A stretch of 64,000 bases of DNA from Gammaproteobacteria bacterium (GTDB lineage Bacteria; Pseudomonadota; Gammaproteobacteria; SZUA-229), in the NCBI GenBank assembly GCA_029882215.1, contig JAOULC010000017.1, positions 1 through 64,000 of the forward strand, read 5' to 3'. A model generated the notes under the pieces. The model ran no database searches. It had not been told where the DNA came from and saw only the letters and a program-made list of their open reading frames with translations. This document shows, piece by piece, positions 1 to 7,733 of the stretch. The translations under genes were made by a program, and so were the position numbers. How positions within the stretch are numbered: the first letter of the stretch is position 1; every line of letters begins with the position of its first letter.

Positions 1-802
1 TATTCCATTTCTCCAACTCCTCCAGTCTTTCCTTAGGCCAGAAGTACCCCTCGAAAAAAGCCTTGATGAAGATCATCTGATCACGGGCGGTGGAAATGAT
101 GTCGTTTTTAGTAGAGCTTAGGAAGTTTGAAATGCTAATTTCTTCTTCTTTGTACCGGACCGGCACATAATTTTTGTCATTAATGTCACTAACAACATAT
201 GTATCTTTCATACCTAACTCTTGAAAAAGGCTGTTTAATACCTGGATATTGGGTTTGCCCGTGACTTTTTCTATGACCAATTCGAGTAGTTGATGGTTTG
301 TGTCGCTGTATTTGGCTTTGCCTGACTTTCCAGGAGGGAAGTGGGGTTTCATCTTCTTCACTTCTTCAACCACCTTTTCCACAGGCCAGGCCGGGTCCAG
401 ACCAGCTTCCAGATCTTTCATAACAATGTGGCCGTTTTTCTGTTTATCTTCGATATAATCTGGCAGGCCAGAAGTCTGGGATATCATTTGCTTCAATGTT
501 ATTTCTTTAGAATAATCCTTCCCGTTTAGAAAATGCAGGTTGGATATCACATCGTCCGACACAAAATCTGCAAATTTATTATCTAGCTGAATCCTGTCTT
601 CGGTGACCAGCCGGAGAATTATGGAAGACATGAATAACTTGTTAATGCTGGCAATGTAGTACTTACTATCATCCTGGAAATTTCCAGCCGAGCTGATCAC
701 GTTGAAACTACCGTCACCTGAGGATAAATAGATTACTGCACCAGCAATATTGTTTTTGCCTACTGTTTTTGAGACTAAATTGTCTACGTATTGTTTATCC
801 AT
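1..802 (-). CDS. Serine hydrolase, class C beta-lactamase family (3' end cut by window)
   Basis: The reading frame runs off the left window edge, so the C-terminus is missing and the ORF track does not list it. The translation starts MDKQYVDNLVSKTVGK and contains the nucleophile motif SxxK as ASINKLF near residue 53, then YSDTNHQLLE, which fits the Tyr-containing second motif of the beta-lactamase/D-alanyl-carboxypeptidase fold. I see no signal peptide at this start, so a cytosolic esterase or peptidase-like role is as likely as a cell-wall one. The substrate cannot be told. It is downstream on the same strand of two small genes and is separated from them by an attC-like spacer. Family assignment is fairly safe; function is open. 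Confidence 0.8.
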   Translation of the reverse strand, partial: MDKQYVDNLVSKTVGKNNIAGAVIYLSSGDGSFNVISSAGNFQDDSKYYIASINKLFMSSIILRLVTEDRIQLDNKFADFVSDDVISNLHFLNGKDYSKEITLKQMISQTSGLPDYIEDKQKNGHIVMKDLEAGLDPAWPVEKVVEEVKKMKPHFPPGKSGKAKYSDTNHQLLELVIEKVTGKPNIQVLNSLFQELGMKDTYVVSDINDKNYVPVRYKEEEISISNFLSSTKNDIISTARDQMIFIKAFFEGYFWPKERLEELEKWN

Positions 803-820
803 TTAATTTAATTTAATTTA
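801..820. repeat. Short ATTTA-type tandem run before the serine hydrolase start
   Basis: Four head-to-tail copies of a 5-base unit (atttaatttaatttaattta) overlap the start codon of the serine hydrolase, which reads from the other strand. On that strand the run takes the place of a Shine-Dalgarno sequence; no G-rich ribosome site is seen. Slippage here could change the start spacing. Confidence 0.6.
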
Positions 821-847
821 TTTTGGTCGCTGATCGAGTATTTGAGG

Positions 848-949
848 CTAACGAGACTGTAGAATGCTAAGGGAGCTGAGCCCTTTACCTGACCTAGCCC
901 TTTACCTGACCTTTACTCGACGATGGTGGTCAACTGAAGGCTTTGTTAG
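848..949 (-). other. attC-like spacer (integron cassette recombination-site candidate)
   Basis: The spacer between the DsrE-like gene and the serine hydrolase is bounded by near-inverted ends: ctaacgaga on the left and ctttgttag on the right, matching CTAACRAR when one is complemented. This resembles the R'/R'' pair of attC sites, and the length of about 100 bases is within their range. The left end belongs to a 17-base sequence that recurs at 1864-1880 ahead of the neighbouring small gene. No integrase is in the window and the fit to the GTTRRRY consensus is imperfect, so this is a tentative call. Confidence 0.3.
879..912. repeat. Perfect 17-bp tandem duplication
   Basis: The unit agccctttacctgacct occurs twice in direct succession with no mismatch. 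It lies in the loop part of the attC-like spacer between the DsrE-like gene and the serine hydrolase. A fresh duplication is the simplest explanation. Confidence 0.9.
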
Positions 950-1374
950 GGGCGCCAATATTTATAATCTCGTATCTGAAGCTTGATAACTTCTGTAGCT
1001 CCAGCAGGAACATATTCTACTTCTAAAGGAAATTGTTCTTCCTTTAACCCCCATGCTTTCATGCTAATACGGCACGCTTTAAAAATAACACCACGATTCG
1101 CTAATTTAGTTAGTAACTGTGATGTTTCCTTATTTTCTGCCAATAGTGCATGAATGCCATCTTCATAGGCAACCACTTCTATTTTTAAATTCTTTTCTCC
1201 TAAGTCGTTTAATACTTTATCTATTTGTAGAAAAGCACGTCGATGACCGTAGTTATCGCTTGTGCGAGTTAACTGCATAACGAAGGATGGAGAGACTATA
1301 TTTTCAGCATGACTTGGAATAGCCATAATTAAAGATATTAATATTAATAAAAAGTATTCGAGATGAAACTTCAT
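946..1374 (-). CDS. Periplasmic DsrE/DsrF-like family protein
   Basis: A 142-residue protein with an N-terminal Sec-type signal peptide (hydrophobic FLLILISLIMAIP, likely cleavage after SHA near residue 23). The body fits the small secreted DsrE-like family: a conserved single Cys in KACRISMKAWGL and a C-terminal QIRDYKYWRP that matches the family's closing Gln/Gly-Tyr-x-Tyr pattern. DsrE proteins bind or relay sulfur through the conserved Cys, but secreted members are mostly uncharacterised. A GAGGGA ribosome site lies seven bases before the ATG. The genes on either side are short and unrelated, as in a cassette-like region. Confidence 0.75.
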   Translation of the reverse strand: MKFHLEYFLLILISLIMAIPSHAENIVSPSFVMQLTRTSDNYGHRRAFLQIDKVLNDLGEKNLKIEVVAYEDGIHALLAENKETSQLLTKLANRGVIFKACRISMKAWGLKEEQFPLEVEYVPAGATEVIKLQIRDYKYWRP

Positions 1375-1484
1375 ACAGATTCCCTCATGTTTGTTTTTCC
1401 CCTGACGTTATAATTAAACGCGCTGATTTTCGGCGTCCGAACAGGGCAGTTTTTTCCCTGCGGTTTTAAATGACAAATGACTTG

Positions 1485-1826
1485 TTATATTTGTTCCCAG
1501 TTTATATGCATTAGCTTAATTTTATGAGTGTTTTTTTCAAATATTACATTCCAAAGAACTTCATCATCTGTTTTGCTGTAAGTTGCTTTCCAAAGTGTTA
1601 GTTCTGTTGATTTTCTATTTAGAGTTAAAATGTAATTTAATGAGGTAATATTACCTATTTCCTTTTCAATTGCTTCACAGACTTCATAAAACCGTTTTTC
1701 AGTAAACCACGTTTCTGCTTTTATTTCTGTTTCAGATATATGCGCAGATAACTTCTTAAAATCTTTTTTCTCATGCAAATCGATAATTTTTTCAACGTGA
1801 TTTTTAAGTTTATTTGTTTCTTCCAT
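1485..1826 (-). CDS. Hypothetical protein, 113 aa, possibly NTF2/SnoaL-like
   Basis: I do not recognise this gene firmly. The protein is acidic/lysine-rich, starts MEETNKLKNHVEKIIDL and has helix-rich N-terminal and strand-rich C-terminal halves ending VIFEKNTHKIKLMHINWEQI, which is compatible with a cystatin/NTF2-like fold (DUF3887-type) but not proof of it. No signal peptide or membrane segment. It is AT-richer than the genes from 2.4 kb onward, and the upstream side carries the 17-base motif shared with the serine hydrolase, both of which hint at acquisition as a small mobile unit. Confidence 0.5.
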   Translation of the reverse strand: MEETNKLKNHVEKIIDLHEKKDFKKLSAHISETEIKAETWFTEKRFYEVCEAIEKEIGNITSLNYILTLNRKSTELTLWKATYSKTDDEVLWNVIFEKNTHKIKLMHINWEQI

Positions 1827-1863
1827 AAAACTATAACCGATAATGATTTTTTATTAAAAAACT

Positions 1864-1880
1864 TAACAAGACTATAGAAT
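1864..1880 (-). repeat. Second copy of 17-base boundary motif
   Basis: The sequence taacaagactatagaat matches taacgagactgtagaat at 849-865 at 15 of 17 positions. Each copy lies about 40-50 bases before the start of a minus-strand gene (the 113-aa gene and the serine hydrolase). The complementary reading, ATTCTAYAGTCTYGTTA, ends like an attC R' box. Confidence 0.55.
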
Positions 1881-2128
1881 AAGCCAATAAATAAACAAAC
1901 TCCTGATACTACATATATTAATTGTTCTAATGTTATCAGGATTAAATTTAAAAGATTATTTTCAGTCTATTTTAATTTTTGTGTTCTTATCATGCACAAA
2001 TAAGTGTTTATCGGCCAGTCTTTCACCCTACAGCGCCATAATGCTGACCCCTTACAGTTTAACATTTATCACAGTTGATTTAGAAGCTTTTGATTTACCA
2101 TCCCATTTAAGCAAGCCGAGGAAGGAGT

Positions 2129-2204
2129 AATATTTACGGAGTTTTCTGCGAAGACTGTCTGAGCGAGTGCTTTTCTCGCGAGTTCCGCAGCAGCCGTAAA
2201 TATT
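2129..2204. repeat. Large imperfect hairpin, 11-bp perfect outer stem
   Basis: aatatttacgg and ccgtaaatatt form a perfect 11-bp outer stem; inside it ctgcg pairs with cgcag and cgag with ctcg, giving a long interrupted cruciform or RNA hairpin. There is no U-tract after it, so it is not a standard terminator. Confidence 0.75.
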
Positions 2205-2270
2205 GCGACTGACGAGGGTACTCTCATTGCTTTTTAATGAGAGCTTGGTTAACGGGGCGGCATTCTTTTG

Positions 2271-2335
2271 CTTACTTTTCTGATGCTGTAGTCAGAAAAG
2301 TGAGTTGCTGTCAGTCAACCACTGACGCCTTTGAC
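2271..2335. repeat. Hairpin plus IS-end-like 20-mer
   Basis: cttacttttctga and tcagaaaagtgag form a 13-bp stem with one wobble and an 8-base loop. Eleven bases further, caaccactgacgcctttgac (2316-2335) matches the terminal inverted repeat of the IS110-family element in this window at 19 of 20 bases. This could be a solo remnant or an unused target of that element. Confidence 0.6.
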
Positions 2336-2444
2336 TTTGATCCTAATATTAAAAAGCTGTTGGGTTTCGTTCCTCAACCCGACCTACGAGCTGATAGTGT
2401 ATTACGACAAAGCCCCTTGGTAATGACACTACTACATCTTTTAT

Positions 2445-3563
2445 CTAATCATTTATTTTATGATTAAGCTTAAACTGTTTTATTAACTCTATCCGCTCAT
2501 CTGTTCCAGGATGCGTCGAAAAGAAGTCGCTGATGGATTCCTCGTCTGACCGATTATCTGTCTGCTCATCTTTAGTAACGACCTGTTCTAAAGTGTTTTT
2601 ATTGTCCTCAGACTGTTCTGCATAATAGGCTTCCAGCCGTGTCATCACTGCGGCAAAATGGTCGACCGGTATATTGAACTTTTGCAATTGCTCTAATGCA
2701 AAAACATCCGCTTCACGTTCAAACTCTCTGGAGTAGGATAAGTCGAGCACCAGTGTCGGTAAGCCGGTAATCAGGTCGAAAGTATCCACATCGCCGGTGA
2801 CGAAGATTATCAACAGCGTGACCATGGAATCCTGCAGTGCTCGCCGCAGCAGGTGTTTGTGTTGAAGATGGCCTATCTCATGAAAAAACACAGCCAGTAG
2901 TTGCTGATCATTTTCTACCAGGTTAACAAAGTCATCGGTTAAGACAATATCGCCGCTGGGTAAGGCCAGCGCATTCGCGCCCATGCCTGAACGAAAGTTT
3001 AAGCGCGGCTGCAGGTCTTTATAGATTTCAAGGTAAGGTGCGGTTAGCCTGCTGACTTCTGCCTGTCGTGAATCACTCAGTTCGGACGCTTCAAACACTG
3101 TGTTATCCAGCACAGTAAGACTGCTGCCCAGCTTCTCGCTGGCAAAGTCTGGTAATTCAAAGGCAATGATTCTGGCCGATGCCGGTATGCCATAAATGAC
3201 TGTCGCCCAGATGATGGCGATGGTGACAACGACAGAAGCCAGTATCAGTGGTGAATTGTTTTCTAAGCGGTGCAGCAATGAACCTGTGTCAGACTTGCCA
3301 TGCTGCCTGATCAGCAGATCGACGGCATCATTATCTTCGGTAACAAATAAGCGTCCGTCACCGAATGCAATTTCCCGGGGGGTATTCCCCAGCCGGGAGG
3401 CAATTTTCAGTTCACTGTATTGAAGCGTTACTGATGTGTCTGATGTTTCATCATCTGAGATAAAAGCAATCCGGACAGACTCAGGATCATCATCAAACCT
3501 TTCCAGGTGCGCATTAACGCATCTGGAGGTTTTGCCATCATGGTAACTGCCGGCTATCCGCAT
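2445..3563 (-). CDS. M48-family membrane zinc metallopeptidase
   Basis: A 372-aa protein with an N-terminal soluble part, one clear membrane segment near residues 107-128 (LILASVVVTIAIIWATVIYG), and an M48 peptidase domain. The zinc motif HEIGH is near residue 229 and the third ligand lies in EFEREAD near 283; SRE and STHPGTDERIE near the C-terminus are typical of the family. It likely cleaves membrane or envelope proteins. The track start at 3566 is TTG; the ATG three bases later is preferred. It follows the DUF898 gene with an intervening gap of only six bases, and that pairing recurs in many proteobacteria (YjgN-like plus M48), so the two are probably one operon and one functional unit. 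Confidence 0.88.
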   Translation of the reverse strand: MRIAGSYHDGKTSRCVNAHLERFDDDPESVRIAFISDDETSDTSVTLQYSELKIASRLGNTPREIAFGDGRLFVTEDNDAVDLLIRQHGKSDTGSLLHRLENNSPLILASVVVTIAIIWATVIYGIPASARIIAFELPDFASEKLGSSLTVLDNTVFEASELSDSRQAEVSRLTAPYLEIYKDLQPRLNFRSGMGANALALPSGDIVLTDDFVNLVENDQQLLAVFFHEIGHLQHKHLLRRALQDSMVTLLIIFVTGDVDTFDLITGLPTLVLDLSYSREFEREADVFALEQLQKFNIPVDHFAAVMTRLEAYYAEQSEDNKNTLEQVVTKDEQTDNRSDEESISDFFSTHPGTDERIELIKQFKLNHKIND

Positions 3564-3569
3564 CAATGA

Positions 3570-4568
3570 CTAAACGCCAAAGTCAAAGACCTGTCCAAAC
3601 TCTTCACCCAGTGCACTGATATTTTCTTTTTCAGCGGCTGCGTGATGATCAAGTGAACCGGCTGCATTCATTACCAGGCATGAGCACATATATTTTGCCA
3701 TACGCACTTTTGCCGCTGGCAGGTATAAGCCCAGGGTAATCACCGTTAGCAGCGCGTTGATTAAAATAACCTTTGCCAGACCCGATATGGTTAAATTTGC
3801 TGCAAAGGAATGCTCACCCAGTGTTGCACTGCGATAAAACAGATTTTGTGTTTCAACAATGAAATAAACGATCAGACCAAAGTACACCAGTATCATCAGA
3901 ACCGGCGTTATCACAGCCAGCGCCGGTACAAACACGGTTATGGCCCAGATAGGTATACCGAAAACAAGACCCACACCGATCATGATCAGAAAAATAATTC
4001 CGTAGTCTTTAAAGCTGGCGTTAAAATCAAACGACGTTGTTCCATAGGCGCTGTTTTTAACAATATACTGATTGGTTTTCAGAAATACCAGTGGATATAA
4101 AATACCTAAGCTCACTAACCCCAGCAATGGCCAGATATACATCACCATAAAGGCATCTTTGTATGAGCCTTTAAACCTGAATTGAATATTTTTATAGGCC
4201 GACATGCGATGATTGAATGCCAGTGATTTATTAAGAAAATATGGAAAAAGAAAAACAAACACAACGGCGATCGCAATAGCAGCAGGAGGAAACTGTGATG
4301 CCGCAACACTGTAGATAATAAAGGCCACAATCGCAATGATGCGGCCTTTTAAGATCGTTATCGGATCGGCCAGATAGCTAAAGCTGCTGTTATCGAGAAT
4401 GGTATTAGAGTAGAAATAACGACGATTTCTGACCGTTGCCCAGGCTGAATAGATACCCAAAGTGACAATTGTTAACAGGACATTAACGATCCATATTTTG
4501 AAATATTCCATGCCGTCGCCACGAAATTCGAAGCTTAATGCTTTGTTTTGTGCTGTATTATCTTCCAT
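3570..4568 (-). CDS. DUF898 (YjgN-like) polytopic membrane protein
   Basis: A 332-aa protein with about eight hydrophobic segments, including two copies of the family signature in which a WxVxxLLTxxTLGIYxxxAxVR-like stretch occurs: IVNVLLTIVTLGIYSAWATVRNRRYF near the N-terminus and LINALLTVITLGLYLPAAKVRMAKYM near the C-terminus. That internal duplication is usual for DUF898/YjgN. The function is unknown; the tight link to the M48 peptidase suggests that it holds or presents substrates. GGGGA ribosome site ahead of the ATG. The protein ends with a soluble His/Ala/Glu-rich tail. Confidence 0.85.
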   Translation of the reverse strand: MEDNTAQNKALSFEFRGDGMEYFKIWIVNVLLTIVTLGIYSAWATVRNRRYFYSNTILDNSSFSYLADPITILKGRIIAIVAFIIYSVAASQFPPAAIAIAVVFVFLFPYFLNKSLAFNHRMSAYKNIQFRFKGSYKDAFMVMYIWPLLGLVSLGILYPLVFLKTNQYIVKNSAYGTTSFDFNASFKDYGIIFLIMIGVGLVFGIPIWAITVFVPALAVITPVLMILVYFGLIVYFIVETQNLFYRSATLGEHSFAANLTISGLAKVILINALLTVITLGLYLPAAKVRMAKYMCSCLVMNAAGSLDHHAAAEKENISALGEEFGQVFDFGV

Positions 4569-4780
4569 TAAATTTTCCCCGTATGCGGATTTTCTTTATT
4601 ATTGTTTTTTTGACAGCCGACAAAGGGGTTTAACCACTTTAGAAAGATGTCTGTTTTTTTATCATCAATATCCTAAATAAAATACGCCGGATATACAAAC
4701 ATAAAATCATAACTGCCTTATAAAAACACCGTTTTCAGCCACTGTCGCTGCATTGAATCCAGCGTTATTAAAGCACAGAT

Positions 4781-4814
4781 AATAAAAAGGCCGTCAGATG
4801 ACGGCCTTTTTATT
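4781..4814 (-). terminator. Rho-independent terminator after ybiT
   Basis: aaaaaggccgtc-agat-gacggccttttt: a GC-rich stem with A-run and T-run on both sides, so it can act in either direction. It lies 22 bases past the ybiT stop codon. Confidence 0.92.
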
Positions 4815-4835
4815 GATGTCAGTGAAGCTAAATCA

Positions 4836-6422
4836 TTATGCCTGACTGGCCAGGTATTCTTCATATGTGCCGCTGAAGTTCACTACGCCGGTCGGTGTTA
4901 ATTCGATAATACGGGTTGCCAGTGAAGATACAAACTCACGGTCATGACTGACGAAGATCAACGTACCTTCATAGTTATCCAGTGCCAGATTGAGTGCTTC
5001 AATCGATTCCATATCAAGGTGATTGGTTGGCTCATCCATTAATATGACGTTAGGCGTTTGCTGCATAATTTTACCAAACAGCATGCGACCCTGTTCCCCG
5101 CCCGACAATACCTTAACCGACTTTTTAATATCATCGGCTGAGAATAAAAGTCGTCCTAAGGTCCCCCGTACAAACTGCTCATCTGCGCCTTCAGGTTTCC
5201 ACTGATCCATCCAGTCATAAACCAGTACATCTTTTTCAAAGTCCGATGCGTGATCCTGCGCGTAATAACCCATAGTGACATTTTCAGACCATTTAACCAC
5301 ACCGGAATCAGGCGTCATATCGCCATACAAACAACGCAATAAGGTGGTCTTACCAATTCCGTTAGGACCAATGATGGCGATACGCTCGCCCACTTCCACC
5401 ATCATATTGATACCACTGAACAATGGTTTGTCTTCAAATCCCTTGCTTAACTCTTCAACTTCTAACGCCAGACGGAATAATTTCTTACCCTGATCAAAAC
5501 GAATAAACGGGCTGACACGGCTTGATGGTTTGATCTCATCGAGTTTGATCTTTTCAATCTGCTTGGCGCGTGATGTTGCCTGTTTTGCTTTTGATGCATT
5601 GGCCGAGAAGCGGCTGACAAATGACTGTAGCTCTGAAATCTGTGCCTTTTTCTTCGCGTTGTCTGATAACTGGCGCTCACGAACCGCTGTCGACGCCGTC
5701 ATGTAATCATCATAATTACCCGGATACATACGAATTTCTCCGAAATCCAGATCAGCCATATGGGTACAAACACTGTTCAGGAAGTGACGGTCATGAGAAA
5801 TGATCACCATCGTGCACTGACGTTCATTTAAGATATTTTCCAGCCAGCGAATGGTATTGATATCCAGGTTATTGGTTGGCTCATCGAGCAGCATGATTTC
5901 AGGATTGGCAAATAACGCCTGCGCCAGCAACACACGCAGTTTCCAGCCCGGTGCAACAGCACTCATCAGACCAGTGTGCTGCTCCAGAGGAATCTCCAGT
6001 CCCAGCAGCAACTCACCGGCACGCGACTCCGCCGTATAACCGTCCAGCTCAGCAAATTCAACTTCCAGCTCGGCGACCTTCATGCCATCATCTTCGCTCA
6101 TATCGGGCAAAGAGTAGATGCGATCGCGCTCTTGTTTAACCTTCCACAGACGCTCATCGCCCATGATGACCGTATCCAGCACGGTAAACTCTTCATAGGC
6201 AAACTGATCCTGACGCAATTTACCGACCGTTTCCCCGACATCTACCGACACCACACCGGCTGTGGGGTCAAGATCACCCCCCAGAATCTTCATAAAAGTG
6301 GACTTACCACAACCGTTCGCACCGATCAGGCCATAGCGATTGTTATTACCAAATTTTACTGATACGTTTTCGAAGAGTGGTTTTGCACCAAATTGCATTG
6401 TGATGTTGGCAGTTGAGATCAA
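4836..6422 (-). CDS. ybiT: ABC-F family ATPase YbiT
   Basis: Soluble twin-cassette ABC-F protein of 528 aa, matching the usual length of YbiT (about 530). Both Walker A motifs are visible ([30 protein letters not shown]), both Walker B motifs ([20 protein letters not shown]) and the linker between them ([32 protein letters not shown]). ABC-F proteins bind the ribosomal E site and modulate translation; YbiT's precise role is unsettled. The track start at 6500 adds 26 residues with no family counterpart; family members begin at the residues [11 protein letters not shown], which follow a TTG codon at 6422 with GGA about eight bases upstream. I chose that start. It stands alone with its own terminator. 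Confidence 0.93.
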   Translation of the reverse strand: MISTANITMQFGAKPLFENVSVKFGNNNRYGLIGANGCGKSTFMKILGGDLDPTAGVVSVDVGETVGKLRQDQFAYEEFTVLDTVIMGDERLWKVKQERDRIYSLPDMSEDDGMKVAELEVEFAELDGYTAESRAGELLLGLEIPLEQHTGLMSAVAPGWKLRVLLAQALFANPEIMLLDEPTNNLDINTIRWLENILNERQCTMVIISHDRHFLNSVCTHMADLDFGEIRMYPGNYDDYMTASTAVRERQLSDNAKKKAQISELQSFVSRFSANASKAKQATSRAKQIEKIKLDEIKPSSRVSPFIRFDQGKKLFRLALEVEELSKGFEDKPLFSGINMMVEVGERIAIIGPNGIGKTTLLRCLYGDMTPDSGVVKWSENVTMGYYAQDHASDFEKDVLVYDWMDQWKPEGADEQFVRGTLGRLLFSADDIKKSVKVLSGGEQGRMLFGKIMQQTPNVILMDEPTNHLDMESIEALNLALDNYEGTLIFVSHDREFVSSLATRIIELTPTGVVNFSGTYEEYLASQA

Positions 6423-6577
6423 GGTATTTTTCCAATGAGTAGTCTGTGAAATAAACAGCCGGGAAGTATCTGAGTAGCTGCTTGTCCGAATGGGCGGCAT
6501 TGTACCAGAATTACACTGTTTTTGATGTTTAAAGTCGGTTTTTTTATCTCAACAAAAAATACCGATATAATTGGCAC

Positions 6578-6991
6578 ATGTTAAGACTGTCTCATAATGT
6601 GTGTATTCCGGATGAAGAAATTCAGCTGTCAGCAATTCGGGCTCAGGGTGCGGGTGGTCAGCATGTTAATAAAGTCTCGTCGGCTATTCATTGCCGTTTT
6701 GATATCAATGCCTCCTCCTTACCTGAGTATTACAAGACCCGCTTATTAAACTTCTCGGATCACAGAATTACCAAAGAAGGCGTGATCATTATAAAAGCGC
6801 AAAACTCACGCAGTCAGGAACAAAATAAAGAAGCAGCACTACTGCGTTTACAAGAGCTCATCTTAACCGCCATAACGCCGGTAAAAAGACGAATTGCCAG
6901 TAAACCTAAAAAAAGTGCTGTGAAAAAACGTCTGGATAATAAAACAAAACTTTCGGGTAAAAAGCAGTTACGAAAAAAGCCTGCTTACTGA
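6578..6991 (+). CDS. arfB: Alternative ribosome-rescue factor ArfB (YaeJ)
   Basis: A 137-aa peptidyl-tRNA hydrolase of the class I release-factor type. The catalytic GGQ is in RAQGAGGQHVNKVSSAIHCRFD near residue 28, and the C-terminal tail is strongly basic (KKSAVKKRLDNKTKLSGKKQLRKKPAY), as needed to enter the empty mRNA channel of stalled ribosomes. Length and layout match ArfB of other proteobacteria. It is transcribed divergently from ybiT across a short promoter region. Confidence 0.94.
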   Translation: MLRLSHNVCIPDEEIQLSAIRAQGAGGQHVNKVSSAIHCRFDINASSLPEYYKTRLLNFSDHRITKEGVIIIKAQNSRSQEQNKEAALLRLQELILTAITPVKRRIASKPKKSAVKKRLDNKTKLSGKKQLRKKPAY

Positions 6992-7053
6992 AGCTAGTTT
7001 AGAAAATTAGAAGACGCTAAAAAACCGAATTAGGCGACTAAAGCAGGCTTTTT
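6973..7053 (+). terminator. Long-loop terminator overlapping the arfB 3' end
   Basis: aaaaaagcctgctt inside the last codons of arfB is complementary to aagcaggcttttt 54 bases further, followed by more T. The stem is strong but the loop is unusually long. A terminator that uses coding sequence as its 5' arm recalls the ribosome-rescue link of ArfA, where mRNA ends inside the gene, but here the stop codon lies within the loop side, so normal termination is expected. Confidence 0.55.
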
Positions 7054-7354
7054 ATTATCACAAAAAAAACGTATCTTTAATTTTTATTATTTTTCTGCTA
7101 TTTGAGTCTTTTTTTGCTGTTTTTTAATAAAATAAAGCATAAAAACCGCTCTAAACAGTTCCCAGCAAAATTTCAGTATGTTACGATCTTTGCCAGTTTT
7201 AGTTTGGTTAAACAATAATCAAACTGAATGCTTGGAAAGTTTTTTATTGCACGTTCTCTGGTTTTACAGAAGCTCCATCTGGTAACTCCTGACTTTACCC
7301 TGAATAACATGCAATTGATTACGAATGAATAATAAACAATTGAGGTAAGGCAGC
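7054..7354 (+). promoter_or_regulatory. Long leader region of the first cold-shock gene
   Basis: About 300 bases without a gene precede the cold-shock gene. The stretch is AT-rich at first and then contains gtttggttaaacaataatcaaac, able to form a hairpin, and a good ribosome site gaggtaagg before the ATG. Long structured leaders that refold with temperature are typical for cspA mRNAs; here that is inferred from position and family only. Confidence 0.5.
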
Positions 7355-7558
7355 ATGGCTACAGGTACTGTGAAATGGTTTAATGAAAGTAAAGGTTTTG
7401 GTTTCATCGTTGCAGATGATGGCAGTCAGGACGTTTTCGTTCATTTCTCTGTGATTGAAGGTGGCGGCTTTAAAACCCTGGCTGAAGGCCAGAAAGTAGA
7501 GTACGACGTAGAGAAAGGTCCAAAAGGCCCGCAGGCAACTAAAGTAACGGCAATCTAA
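7355..7558 (+). CDS. Cold-shock protein, CspA family
   Basis: A 67-aa single cold-shock domain. RNP1 (KGFGFI) and RNP2 (VFVHFS) are both present, and the sequence ends [15 protein letters not shown] as in ordinary CspA-type RNA chaperones. It binds single-stranded RNA and melts secondary structure. It has a long leader and its own terminator, so it is monocistronic. The second member at 17.6 kb is about two-thirds identical by eye; which one is cold-inducible cannot be told. Confidence 0.95.
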   Translation: MATGTVKWFNESKGFGFIVADDGSQDVFVHFSVIEGGGFKTLAEGQKVEYDVEKGPKGPQATKVTAI

Positions 7559-7585
7559 ACACCCCGCTTTAATGTTAGCCCGAAG

Positions 7586-7612
7586 AAAAACCCCGCTAGT
7601 CGGGGTTTTTTT
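7586..7612 (+). terminator. Rho-independent terminator of csp gene
   Basis: aaaaaccccgctagtcggggttttttt: an uninterrupted stem with a short loop and T-run, 27 bases past the stop codon. Confidence 0.95.
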
Positions 7613-7733
7613 ATATCGCCATTTTTTACTGGTTATAGCTTCCTTTTTAAACTATAAGAAAATGAATTAGCCGTGATTTTATCGTCAAAATCCACTACCA
7701 TTACGCCCCTTTCAATATTACTGGATCAGCTAA

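Larger units (their letters stand above)
1881..2444. other. Gene-poor, repeat-rich intergenic stretch
   Basis: No convincing gene is present between the small 113-aa gene and the M48 peptidase. Two track ORFs here (1930-2130 and 2237-2467) have no recognisable domain and no good ribosome site. What the stretch does hold is a chain of inverted repeats (2129-2204, 2221-2243, 2271-2304) and a 20-base match to the ends of the IS110 element at 46.6 kb. It looks like a dispersed repeat or a decayed mobile element. Confidence 0.6.

Noticed and set aside
1930-2130. 66-aa plus-strand ORF
   Set aside because: No domain, no ribosome site, AT-rich random composition; ends in the hairpin-rich repeat.
2237-2467. 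76-aa plus-strand ORF
   Set aside because: It translates the inverted repeats and IS-end-like sequence; typical spurious ORF of a dispersed repeat, and it overlaps the M48 gene end.
5976-6362. 128-aa plus-strand ORF opposite ybiT
   Set aside because: Antisense shadow of a well-conserved ABC-F gene.
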